Of a DNA stretch of 39,038 bases, positions 14,972-22,159 are shown piece after piece. The notes under the pieces were generated by a model. That model was not told where the DNA came from and did not search any database. It worked only from the letters and a program-made list of their open reading frames with translations. The translations under genes and the position numbers were made by a program. Each line of letters begins with the position of its first letter. The first letter of the stretch is position 1. Source of the stretch: Desulfarculus sp. (GTDB taxonomy: Bacteria > Desulfobacterota > Desulfarculia > Desulfarculales > Desulfarculaceae); assembly GCA_016218705.1 (NCBI GenBank), contig JACRDC010000065.1, positions 1 to 39,038 of the forward strand, given 5' to 3'.

Positions 14972-16294
14972 TTACATCACCCTGAAGAGGTTCTCGTCGA
15001 ACTCGGGCTTGTCCTTGTAGCGCTTCATGTAGGAACCGGGCAGGCGGTCCATGCCCATGATGATGGCCGGGTCAATCATGATGCCGGCCTGGTGCATGGC
15101 CTCGATGATCTGCTCGGGCTTGGGCGGACAGCCCTTGACCGGGATCATGTGGGCGATGCCGGGGTTGTCCTTGTGGGCCTGGTACATGCACTTGCCCAGC
15201 AGCACCGTCTTCTTGGCGCCGGGCCTGGGCTGCATCATCTTGCCGGTGAGCACCTCCACGTCGTCCCAGGGCTGGCCCTTCCAGGCCAGGGCGATGGCCG
15301 TGAGCACCACGCCGTTGACGCTGGAGCAGTAGGTGCACATGGTGCTGTCGTACTTGTAGAAGTTCACCCCGCTCATGCCCCGCTGGACCATGGGCAGAGG
15401 TAAAGAGCCATCCTCGTTGTAGGGGAAGGTCCATTCATGGGGCTTGGCCAGGTCCTCGATGCGCTCGCCCAAGACCTCCACGTCGCAGAGGTCCAGGGGC
15501 CGTCCGTCCTGCCGGGCCACGTGCGCCAGGTGGGGCACCTGGGCCGGGTCCTGGCCCAGGAGGCTGGCGCCCACCAGGTCGGCCGAGAGGGCGTCCCAGG
15601 AGCCCACCAGCAGGTTGGAGCGGTGCATGGTGCCGTCCATGCCCGGGCCACGCTCCGAGGTGTAGATGCCGTCAATGAGCGCGAAAACCGGCGGCAGCCC
15701 CCGGTGCAGGCGCGATACCCACAAATGCAGGTCCTTCTGGGGGTCGGGGTTGTGGCAGCGCTTGCGCGAGTTGATGTCAATCAGTCCCTTGAGGTTCTTG
15801 ATGCTCAGGCTGACCGTGGTCTGGGCGTGGGTCTTCATCACCGGCAGGTCCACGATGAAGTCGCTGTGCAGGGCGTCAGCGTTGAAGCTTAGCTTCATGC
15901 CGCCGCCCAGGTCCACCTCCTCGAAGGGGCGCTCAAAGGTGTTGACCACCTTGACCCCGAAACGCTTGGCCAGCTCCTGATAGCCCAGGGTCAGGAAGGC
16001 GTGGGCCGGGGTCTCGTTGTCGCCGGGGCGGCCCTGCACCATGCCCTCGCCGATGGTGATGTCGCCCACGCCATGGGCGGCCAGCAGCTCCACCATGTCC
16101 CGCACCACCCGGCTGGTGGTGATGACGCCCCATTTGGGGAAGGGCACGGCCTTGGTCCAATAGACGATGTTGGGCTTGATGAAGACCTTGGCCGAGGCGC
16201 CGATGCGCCCCAGGCCGCCGCAAAGCTCCACGGCCTTGGCCACCGACTCCAGGGGTTTTTCGTAGCGCACCAGGGACACGGTAAACTTGCTCAT
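14972..16294 (-). CDS. DUF362 domain protein with C-terminal cysteine motifs
   Basis: 440 residues, no signal peptide or membrane segment. The N-terminal and central parts match the DUF362 family pattern (VFIKPNIV, VVRDMVELLAAHG, VDLPVMKTHAQTTVSLSIKN, KNLKGLID). Family members are common in anaerobes and are often linked to iron-sulfur proteins; the molecular role is not established. The C-terminal part has CTYC, then a KCMYQ and a KGCPPKPEQIIEAM motif. This spacing (CxxC, C, GCPP) resembles the cluster-binding pattern of NuoB/hydrogenase-small-subunit-type domains, so an iron-sulfur cluster is plausible (inference). AAGGAG seven bases before the ATG supports the start. It sits within the acyl-CoA operon between the kinase and the 3-hydroxyacyl-CoA dehydrogenase and may have an electron-transfer or assembly role there. 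Confidence 0.85.
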   Translation of the reverse strand: MSKFTVSLVRYEKPLESVAKAVELCGGLGRIGASAKVFIKPNIVYWTKAVPFPKWGVITTSRVVRDMVELLAAHGVGDITIGEGMVQGRPGDNETPAHAFLTLGYQELAKRFGVKVVNTFERPFEEVDLGGGMKLSFNADALHSDFIVDLPVMKTHAQTTVSLSIKNLKGLIDINSRKRCHNPDPQKDLHLWVSRLHRGLPPVFALIDGIYTSERGPGMDGTMHRSNLLVGSWDALSADLVGASLLGQDPAQVPHLAHVARQDGRPLDLCDVEVLGERIEDLAKPHEWTFPYNEDGSLPLPMVQRGMSGVNFYKYDSTMCTYCSSVNGVVLTAIALAWKGQPWDDVEVLTGKMMQPRPGAKKTVLLGKCMYQAHKDNPGIAHMIPVKGCPPKPEQIIEAMHQAGIMIDPAIIMGMDRLPGSYMKRYKDKPEFDENLFRVM

Positions 16295-16330
16295 GGCTCT
16301 TCTCCTTGCGTGGGCAGCGGGCCTTATTGC

Positions 16331-17389
16331 CTAGCCAGCCATCAGGGGCTGGGCCTGCCGGAACAGGGCCTTGATGGTGGGGGGCAGGCGGGCGAAGCGC
16401 TGGTCCCGGGTCTGGCCGTGATAGAAGCGGTAGTAGATTTGCTGGGCGATGACCACCAGGCGGAACAGGCCGAAGCAGTAGTAGAAGTCTATGCTCTCCA
16501 TGCGCCGGCCCGTGATCTGGCCGTAGTACTCGATGGCCTGGCGCCGGGTGAGGCTGCCGGGGCGGTTGGTTATCATGCTGGCGTTGGCCTGAAGCTCGGG
16601 TGGGTCGTCGGCTTGCACCCAGTAGGCCAGGGTACAGGCCAGGTCCATGAGCGGGTCGCCCAGGGTGGCCATCTCCCAATCCAGCACGCCGATTATCTTC
16701 ATTGGGTCCAACGGGTCCAGCACCACGTTATCCAGCTTGAGATCGTTGTGGATGATGGCCGGGGCCTGGCTCTCGGGGGGCATGTGGCAAAGAAGCCAGG
16801 CCATGATCTCCTCGCCATCGGGCACGTCGGGGGTGCGGGCGTCGCGGTAACGCCGGCTCCAGCCTTCCACCTGGCGGCCCACGTAGCCCTGGGGCTTGCC
16901 GAAGTTCTCCAGGCTCGCGGCCTTGTAGTCAACGGCGTGCAACCGGGCCATCACCTCCACCAGGCGCTGGGTGAGGGTGCGCATGCGCTCCGGCCCCAGG
17001 TCCAGGCCCGGCGGGACCTCGCGGCGCAGGATGATGCCCTTGATGCGCTCCATGACGTAGAAGGGGCAGCCCATGACCTCCGGGTCCTCGCAGTAAGCCA
17101 GGGTGCGCGGGCAGTAGGGGAACAGGGGGCGCAGGGCCGTCAGCACGCGGTACTCGCGCCCCATGTCGTGGGCGCTCTTGGCCTTGGTGCCATGGGGCGG
17201 GCGCCGAAGCACCATCTCGCGGCCGCCCACGGTCACGAAGTAAGTCAGGTTGGAGTAGCCGGAGGGAAACTGCTGGACGCTGATGGCGCCCTCCAGGCCG
17301 GGGATGCTCTGCTTGAGAAAGCGCTCCACGCGGGCCAGGTCCAGCTCCTCGCCCTGCCTGATGGCGGTGGCCTGATCGGTGAGGTTCAT
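16331..17389 (-). CDS. APH-family phosphotransferase, ACAD10/11- or LvaA-like acyl-CoA kinase
   Basis: 352-residue protein of the aminoglycoside-phosphotransferase fold. Nucleotide-loop SGYSNLTY at 43-50, catalytic loop HNDLKLDN at 214-221 (D216 is the predicted base, N221 binds metal) and DWEMATLGDP with metal ligand D237. The DWExxTLGDP form is typical of the branch found with acyl-CoA dehydrogenases, not of antibiotic kinases. In mammals this domain is fused to an acyl-CoA dehydrogenase in ACAD10/11, and in Pseudomonas putida LvaA phosphorylates 4-hydroxyacyl-CoA. By analogy this enzyme may phosphorylate a hydroxyacyl-CoA. The ATG at 17389 overlaps the TetR stop codon (ATGA), which settles the start and implies translational coupling; upstream in-frame ATGs are disfavoured. 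Resistance to aminoglycosides is not suggested. Confidence 0.88.
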   Translation of the reverse strand: MNLTDQATAIRQGEELDLARVERFLKQSIPGLEGAISVQQFPSGYSNLTYFVTVGGREMVLRRPPHGTKAKSAHDMGREYRVLTALRPLFPYCPRTLAYCEDPEVMGCPFYVMERIKGIILRREVPPGLDLGPERMRTLTQRLVEVMARLHAVDYKAASLENFGKPQGYVGRQVEGWSRRYRDARTPDVPDGEEIMAWLLCHMPPESQAPAIIHNDLKLDNVVLDPLDPMKIIGVLDWEMATLGDPLMDLACTLAYWVQADDPPELQANASMITNRPGSLTRRQAIEYYGQITGRRMESIDFYYCFGLFRLVVIAQQIYYRFYHGQTRDQRFARLPPTIKALFRQAQPLMAG

Positions 17390-18105
17390 GATTTGCTCGT
17401 CTCCCCGCATGGGCTGGGTAGGCCGGGGGCCAGGCACAGGGCCAGGGCGGCCTGCTCCACGAAGCCGGCGTAGCGGTCCACGCTCAGCCGGCGCTTGGCG
17501 TATTTCCAGCGCTTGAGGTACCAGTCCTGCAACATGGCCTTTATCAGGGCCGCGGCCATCTGGTGGTCCGCCGTGGCCATGAGCCCGGCCTTGACGCCTC
17601 GCTGGATGATCTCGGCCAACAGGCGCTCGGTGGCCAACTCGCTCTGCTTGGCCCGCTCTTTCTGCTCCTCGCCCAGGTGGCGGGCCTCCATGTAGGCGAA
17701 GAAGAAAAAGGGCTGCATGGCCTCGCTGAGGAACAGGTGGGTGCGGATGGCCGACCTAAGCTGCTCCACCGGCCCCTCGGCTTCTTGCAGGCCCTTCTCC
17801 AGCAGACGCATGACCACCCGGCGGCCGGTGCTCAAGACCATCTCCAAGAGCTCTTCCTTGCTGGTGAAGTAGTCGTAGAGCGCCCCCATGGAAAGCCCCG
17901 TGGCCCGGCTCAGGTCGCGCACGGTCATGGCCTGGAAGCCCTTCTGGTTGGCGAGCGCCAGGGTGGCGTCGAAGATAAGCTCCAGGTTCTTGACCGCCGT
18001 GGCCTCCTTCTTGGCCTTGATGGACTCGCGGTGGCTGGCCAGTATCTCGCGGCAGATGTCGCCGCGCGACAGGCCGGCCTGGCGGCTGAACTGGGCGAAG
18101 GTCAT
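17386..18105 (-). CDS. TetR-family transcriptional regulator
   Basis: 239-residue repressor-type regulator. The N-terminal helix-turn-helix lies at about 40-90: LIFDATLALANQKGFQAMTV, then RDLSRATGLSMGALYDYFTS with the typical G-x-L-Y-x-Y-F recognition helix. It is preceded by about 38 extra residues (MTFAQFSRQAGL...), longer than usual for TetR proteins. The C-terminal ligand-binding domain is all-helical. The ATG overlaps the stop of the acyl-CoA dehydrogenase gene (ATGA) and its own stop overlaps the start of the kinase gene. A regulator embedded in the operon suggests autoregulation of the whole acyl-CoA unit, with an acyl-CoA intermediate as likely inducer, as in FadR/PsrA-type TetR proteins (inference). 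Confidence 0.92.
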   Translation of the reverse strand: MTFAQFSRQAGLSRGDICREILASHRESIKAKKEATAVKNLELIFDATLALANQKGFQAMTVRDLSRATGLSMGALYDYFTSKEELLEMVLSTGRRVVMRLLEKGLQEAEGPVEQLRSAIRTHLFLSEAMQPFFFFAYMEARHLGEEQKERAKQSELATERLLAEIIQRGVKAGLMATADHQMAAALIKAMLQDWYLKRWKYAKRRLSVDRYAGFVEQAALALCLAPGLPSPCGETSKS

Positions 18106-19310
18106 TGGATGCCGCGCTCCGCCGCGAACTCCTTGAGGATGCGCTTGGCCACCGAGACCTTGTGCACCTCGTCCACGCCGTCGTAGATGCGCGCCGCCCG
18201 TTCAAAGCGGTAGAAGCTGGCCAGCACCGTGTCGTCGGTCATGCCCAGGCCGCCGTGTACTTGCAGGGCGCGGTCCACCACCCGCTGCATCACGCCGGCG
18301 GTGTAGAACTTGATGAGCGAGATGTCCTGGCGCGCCTCCTTGACGCCCTTGTTCTCGATCAGCCAGGCGCAGTTCAGCACCATCAGGCGGGCGGCGCGCA
18401 TCTCGGCGGCGCTCTCGGCGATCCAGGCCTGGATGATCTGCTCGTCGGCCAGCTTGCGCCCCGGGGCGGATGCGCGGGTCAGCGCCCGCTGGCACATCAG
18501 CTCCAGGGAGCGGTTACAGATGCCGATCCAGCGCATGCAATGGTGTATGCGCCCCGGACCCAGGCGCTCCTGGGCGATGACGAAGCCGTGCCCCTCCGGC
18601 CCCAGCAGGTTGGCCTGGGGCACCCGGCAGGACTGGTAGAGTATCTCGGCGTGACTGTGCCAGCCGCCGCCGGAGTGGCCCATCACCGGGATGTTGCGCA
18701 CCAGGTTGAAGCCAGGGGTATCGGTGGGCACGATTATCATGGAGGCCCGCAGATGGGGTTTGGCCTCGGGGTTGGTGACGGCCATGACGATGGCGAACTG
18801 GGAGCCGTCGGCCGAGGAGGTGTACCACTTGTGGCCGTTGATGACATAGTCGCCGCCTTCCTTGACCGCCGTGGTGTCCATCATCACCGGGTTGGAGCCG
18901 GGCTGGTCCACCTCGGTCATGGAGAAGCACGAGCGGATGCGGCCGGCGATCAAGGGCTCCAGGTAGCGCTCTTTCTGCTCGGGCGTGCCGTACTTCATCA
19001 GTATCTCGATGTTGCCGGCGTCGGGGGCCTGGCAGCCGAAGACGTAGACCCCGGTGGGGGTGCGGGCCAGGGCCTCGCAGACCAGGCCGTACTCCACCAG
19101 GTCCAGGCCCATGCCGCCGTGCTCCTTGGCGTGCAGGGGCGCCCACAGCTCCATCTGCTTGACCATCTCGCGCTTGGCCGCGAGCTTGGGTTCCACCTCC
19201 TCCCAGGGGCGGTGCAGGTATTCGTGCTCCAGGGGCATCAGCTCCCTTTCCACGAACTCGTTTATCATCTCCAGGATGACCCGCATCTTTGGCGAAAGGT
19301 CGAAGTCCAT
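18102..19310 (-). CDS. Acyl-CoA dehydrogenase of the ACAD10/11 (LvaC-like) type
   Basis: FAD-dependent enzyme of 402 residues with the standard three-domain acyl-CoA dehydrogenase layout. MTEVDQPGSNP at 131-141 and HKWYTSSADG at 160-169 (flavin/substrate region) and VHGGLGMTDD at 351-360 are visible. The usual catalytic glutamate motif IYEG is replaced by RIYDGVDEVHK (374-384) with D377. A DGPDEVH-type motif with aspartate is characteristic of the ACAD10/11 branch. Members of that branch act on 4-phospho-acyl-CoA, eliminating phosphate to give an enoyl-CoA, instead of simple dehydrogenation. The adjacent APH-type kinase fits this. The gene lies 25 nt after the histidine phosphatase gene and overlaps the TetR gene by 4 nt. 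Electron acceptor genes (ETF) are not seen nearby. A conventional acyl-CoA dehydrogenase function remains possible. Confidence 0.92.
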   Translation of the reverse strand: MDFDLSPKMRVILEMINEFVERELMPLEHEYLHRPWEEVEPKLAAKREMVKQMELWAPLHAKEHGGMGLDLVEYGLVCEALARTPTGVYVFGCQAPDAGNIEILMKYGTPEQKERYLEPLIAGRIRSCFSMTEVDQPGSNPVMMDTTAVKEGGDYVINGHKWYTSSADGSQFAIVMAVTNPEAKPHLRASMIIVPTDTPGFNLVRNIPVMGHSGGGWHSHAEILYQSCRVPQANLLGPEGHGFVIAQERLGPGRIHHCMRWIGICNRSLELMCQRALTRASAPGRKLADEQIIQAWIAESAAEMRAARLMVLNCAWLIENKGVKEARQDISLIKFYTAGVMQRVVDRALQVHGGLGMTDDTVLASFYRFERAARIYDGVDEVHKVSVAKRILKEFAAERGIQ

Positions 19311-19335
19311 GGCTAGCGTCCTTGATCTAGGGTGT

Positions 19336-20031
19336 TCACCGGTAGGTTATCAGCCCGGGGTCGCCGTGCTGTTCCAGATGGGCGGTGGAGTTGAAGCTGG
19401 ACATGGTCAGGTCGTGTCCGTTGTGGAAGAAGCTGGTCAGGGAGGCGTTCTTGATGACCCAGGTCATCTTGAGGGCCATTTGGTCTGCCAGGCCCAGGGC
19501 CTGCTGAAGTATGGCCGCGATGGGTCCGCCCGAGGTGAAGGCCAGCACGGTCTTGCCGCCTTGGTGGCCCGCCAGCACCTGTTGCCAGGCGTTCGCGGCC
19601 CGCTGCTGGAAGGCGCGCCAGGTTTCGCAGCCGTCTAGGTCATACTGGCCCGAGACCCAGCGCCGCATGGCCCCCTCGTAAATGATCTGGAAGGCCCGCC
19701 GGTCCTGGTACATGCCGGCCAGGCTGGCCTCCAGGGAGGGGTCCTCGCGCAGCATGGCGGGCAACAGGGCCTTGAGGATGGCGCCGGAGTCGTACTCATC
19801 CAGACCGGGCAGCAGGCTGGGCTCCAGCGCGGTCACGCCCGCCAGGGCGGCCCTGGCGGTCTGCCCTTGGCGCCGCAGGGCGCCGGCAAAGACGGCGTGG
19901 GGAGTTATGCCGGCCGCGCGCAGATATTGGCCGGTCAACTCGGCCTGGCGCCGGCCCAGGCCGGAGAGCTGGTCATAATCAGCCTGGCCGAAGCTGGCCT
20001 GGCCGTGGCGGATGATGTACAGCACGCTCAT
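19336..20031 (-). CDS. Histidine phosphatase family protein with altered second histidine
   Basis: 231 residues from the ATG at 20031, which has GGGAGA upstream and begins directly with the domain; the frame open further upstream is not used. The phosphoglycerate-mutase-like signature RHGQ is at 8-11 with nucleophile H9. An arginine motif LRRQGQTARA follows. The second conserved histidine, normally in an HGG motif, is serine here (TSGGPIAAI). The same SGG form occurs, as far as I recall, in phosphatase-like proteins located beside APH kinases and acyl-CoA dehydrogenases in other bacteria. It may dephosphorylate a pathway intermediate or a wrongly phosphorylated acyl-CoA; activity may be weak given the substitution. 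It is the first gene of the acyl-CoA operon, behind the promoter at 20088-20116. Confidence 0.88.
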   Translation of the reverse strand: MSVLYIIRHGQASFGQADYDQLSGLGRRQAELTGQYLRAAGITPHAVFAGALRRQGQTARAALAGVTALEPSLLPGLDEYDSGAILKALLPAMLREDPSLEASLAGMYQDRRAFQIIYEGAMRRWVSGQYDLDGCETWRAFQQRAANAWQQVLAGHQGGKTVLAFTSGGPIAAILQQALGLADQMALKMTWVIKNASLTSFFHNGHDLTMSSFNSTAHLEQHGDPGLITYR

Positions 20032-20087
20032 GCCGCTGGTCTCTCCCAAGCCCCGCCACCATGGCGGCGGCTTTGCACCTAGGGCCA

Positions 20088-20116
20088 ATAATGAACCAGC
20101 GCGGCTTCCTTGGCAA
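20088..20116 (-). promoter_or_regulatory. Candidate promoter of the acyl-CoA operon
   Basis: On the minus strand TTGCCA (20111-20116, five of six matches) is followed after 17 bp by CATTAT (20088-20093, four of six). The leader to the ATG at 20031 would be about 50 nt. It lies between the hairpin at 20121-20142 and the histidine phosphatase gene, so the operon would start here rather than read through from the diguanylate cyclase gene. Confidence 0.45.
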
Positions 20117-20120
20117 GCAT

Positions 20121-20142
20121 AAAGCGAGCGAGCGATCGCTTT
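20121..20142. terminator. Hairpin downstream of the diguanylate cyclase gene
   Basis: AAAGCGA (20121-20127) pairs with TCGCTTT (20136-20142), followed on the plus strand by a T-run (TTTTTATT) and on the minus strand by TTTATGC. It sits 146 bp past the cyclase stop codon and just upstream of the acyl-CoA operon promoter. It is a weak but plausible intrinsic terminator for the minus-strand transcript. Confidence 0.4.
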
Positions 20143-20287
20143 TTATTGGAGCGGCCAACCTCTGGCCAAACGGTAGCCACGGCCGGCGCGGGCGCGGCGC
20201 GCCGCCGGCGGATGGCGGGGGGATGGCCGAAAGGACAAGGCAGCCAGGCCTGGCTGAGATGACAAGGGTGGCTGGGGCGGCGAGTCT

Positions 20288-21736
20288 TTACGCCGCCAAG
20301 GCCTCCACGCGGTTGCGCCCGCCGGCCTTGGCGCGGTAGAGGGCGTCGTCGGCGCGGCCCACCAGGCCTGACTCGCTGTCGTCGGGGCGGTACTGGGCCA
20401 CGCCGATGCTCATGGTCACGGTGATGGCGGCCGGCTCCTGGCCGAAGCGGGCGGCGGCCAGGCCCTGGCGCAACTGCTCGGCAATGGCCGTGGCCTGCCC
20501 CAGGCCGGCGCCCTTGAGCAACACCAGGAACTCCTCGCCGCCCCAGCGGCAGAGTATGTCCCAGTCCCGAATATGGGCCTTGATGTGGGCCGCCACCTGC
20601 TTGAGCACCAAATCGCCGGCCAGGTGTCCGTGCTGGTCGTTGATGGACTTGAAGTCGTCCAGGTCCATCAACAGCACGCTCAGGTCCTCGGGTTGCCGCC
20701 GGGCCTGGGCCGTGAGCTGGGCGAAATAGATGGCAAAGGAGCGGCGGTTGGCCGCGCCGGTCAGGTCGTCCCGCAGGGCCATGCCGGCCAGCTTGTCGTG
20801 GAAGTAGTGCACGGTCTTGCGGTTGAGCAAGACCACCAAGAGGGTGACCAGGGCGCAGATGGCCAGGTTGGCCCGCAGGGTGGAGCGGAAGCCTTGCAAG
20901 ATGTCCTCGGGCGACTCCTCCACCACCAGCATCCACTTGAGTTCCGGGATGTAGCGGGCGTTGAGCAGGACGGTGCCCCCCTCCTCGCTGAACTCGGCGG
21001 AGTATTCGTTGGTCTTGAGCAGTTGCGGCAGGTGGGGGGCCAGGCCGGGCCGCTGGTCCAGGTTGGCCGAGCCCCGGAAGCGCGCCCCGTGCAGGACCAC
21101 CTGGCCCTGGCGGTCGGTGAAGTACACGGTGCGGCCGAAGCGCTCCTGGTAATGCTCGATCAGGCCCTTGACCGCCCCCACGGTGATGCCCACCCCCGTG
21201 GCGCCCAGGAACCGCCCCTCGTAGTCCAGGACCCGGTAGTTGATGAAGATGGTCATGGTGTCCCGGTTGGCCATGTCGGGATCAACGTTGACCTCGTAGG
21301 GCGGCACCATGTCCCTGACCCTGAAGAACCAGACATCCCGGGGCTCCTCGGGATGGACCTTCTTGAGCACGCCCCCGGCGTGGTAGTAGGCCCGGGTGTG
21401 CTCGGAAACCAAGAAGCTGGTGACCGCGTTGTATTTATCGCTGATCTCCTTGAGGTACTTGATGACCTGTGGCACTTCTTTTTCGCCGGCGATCATCCAG
21501 TCGCGCAGGAAGGTGTCGTTGGCCATAAGGGAAGAGACCAGCACGGGCAGGAGCAGGTCCCGCTGAATCTCCGAGAAGATATTGTCGCTGGTCAGCGGCA
21601 GGGTGTTGGTGAGGATGGCCTGCTTGGCCGAGTTGGTGGAGACCACATAGCTGGTCAGGCTGATCACGCCGAAGCCAATGATTATGATAAGGCCGGCCAC
21701 GAAGGCCGAGCCCGAGCGTGTCTGGAAGAAGTTCAA
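20288..21736 (-). CDS. Membrane diguanylate cyclase with periplasmic Cache-type sensor
   Basis: Makes cyclic di-GMP from two GTP. 482 residues: membrane segment at about 11-33, periplasmic sensor at about 40-285 of double-Cache character (WFFRVRDMVPPYEVNVDPD, then NYRVLDYEGRFLGATGVGIT), second membrane segment at about 287-305, and a GGDEF domain at about 318-482. The active-site motif is GGEEF at 399-403 and DDLTGAANRR is at 323-332. An inhibitory I-site RDWD (390-393) stands five residues before GGEEF, so product inhibition is expected. All catalytic residues look intact, so it is probably active. It is a single-gene unit between the acyl-CoA operon and the neuB group, with a TATAAT sequence upstream (21783-21788). 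The ligand is unknown; Cache sensors often bind amino acids or small carboxylates. Confidence 0.95.
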   Translation of the reverse strand: MNFFQTRSGSAFVAGLIIIIGFGVISLTSYVVSTNSAKQAILTNTLPLTSDNIFSEIQRDLLLPVLVSSLMANDTFLRDWMIAGEKEVPQVIKYLKEISDKYNAVTSFLVSEHTRAYYHAGGVLKKVHPEEPRDVWFFRVRDMVPPYEVNVDPDMANRDTMTIFINYRVLDYEGRFLGATGVGITVGAVKGLIEHYQERFGRTVYFTDRQGQVVLHGARFRGSANLDQRPGLAPHLPQLLKTNEYSAEFSEEGGTVLLNARYIPELKWMLVVEESPEDILQGFRSTLRANLAICALVTLLVVLLNRKTVHYFHDKLAGMALRDDLTGAANRRSFAIYFAQLTAQARRQPEDLSVLLMDLDDFKSINDQHGHLAGDLVLKQVAAHIKAHIRDWDILCRWGGEEFLVLLKGAGLGQATAIAEQLRQGLAAARFGQEPAAITVTMSIGVAQYRPDDSESGLVGRADDALYRAKAGGRNRVEALAA

Positions 21737-21782
21737 GCGCCATCCCCCCGCCGCTGTCCGCGGCCGATTGATATAGCCGGCA

Positions 21783-21788
21783 ATTATA
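21783..21788 (-). promoter_or_regulatory. -10 element upstream of the diguanylate cyclase gene
   Basis: Perfect TATAAT on the minus strand, 47 bp upstream of the cyclase ATG, with no good -35 at standard spacing. The rest of 21737-21970 shows no gene. The region 21972-22132 is occupied by the five-hairpin repeat. Confidence 0.35.
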
Positions 21789-21971
21789 CTAGGAATGATA
21801 ATCCAACGCTATTTGGGCGGTCAATGACAGCCCGGACGCCGTGTCCCCGCCCTTACCACGCGTGCCCGGTGCGGCCCGGCCAACGGAGGGCGAACCTGGT
21901 CCACCTGGCGCGGCCAAGGCTTTCCTGATATGTTGTGCTGGGTTAGGTTGTCATCCGCTTGCTGGTTGCTA

Positions 21972-22132
21972 ATACCAATATGCAATCAAAGCCATCCATG
22001 GCTTTGATTGCATATTGGCCGGGCAAAAACGTGGTTTTGCCCGGCCTCCCGGGCGCTTACGCGCCCGGCGGGCCGTCCATGGCCCGCATACCAAGTTGCG
22101 ATCAAACTATTCGTTTGACCGCAACTTGGTAT
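21972..22132 (+). repeat. 161-bp five-hairpin repeat element, copy 1
   Basis: Bounded by ATACCAA (21972-21978) and TTGGTAT (22126-22132). It consists of five consecutive hairpins with almost no unpaired DNA between them. A: perfect 21-bp arms 21975-21995 and 21998-22018 with CC between. B: GGCCGGGCAAAA (22017-22028) with 22035-22046. C: CCGGGCGC (22049-22056) with 22061-22068, loop TTAC. D: GCGGGCC (22068-22074) with 22081-22087. E: 20-bp arms 22088-22107 and 22113-22132 with one mismatch, loop TATTC. A copy of the same length in inverted orientation lies at 27868-28028. It ends 27 bp before the neuB ATG, so it lies in the neuB upstream region or leader. It has no coding capacity; it is MITE- or BIME-like in form. 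Confidence 0.9.
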
Positions 22133-22159
22133 AAAACAGCCTGGCCGAGGAGCAGCCGC

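Noticed and set aside
16331-17389. Aminoglycoside resistance kinase
   Set aside because: The fold is APH-like, but the motifs and the operon with acyl-CoA dehydrogenase match the acyl-CoA-associated branch, not antibiotic resistance enzymes.
21972-22132. Hairpin cluster considered as a CRISPR array or tRNA-like structure
   Set aside because: The five hairpins differ from each other in sequence, there are no equal spacers, and no acceptor stem or T-loop pattern is present.
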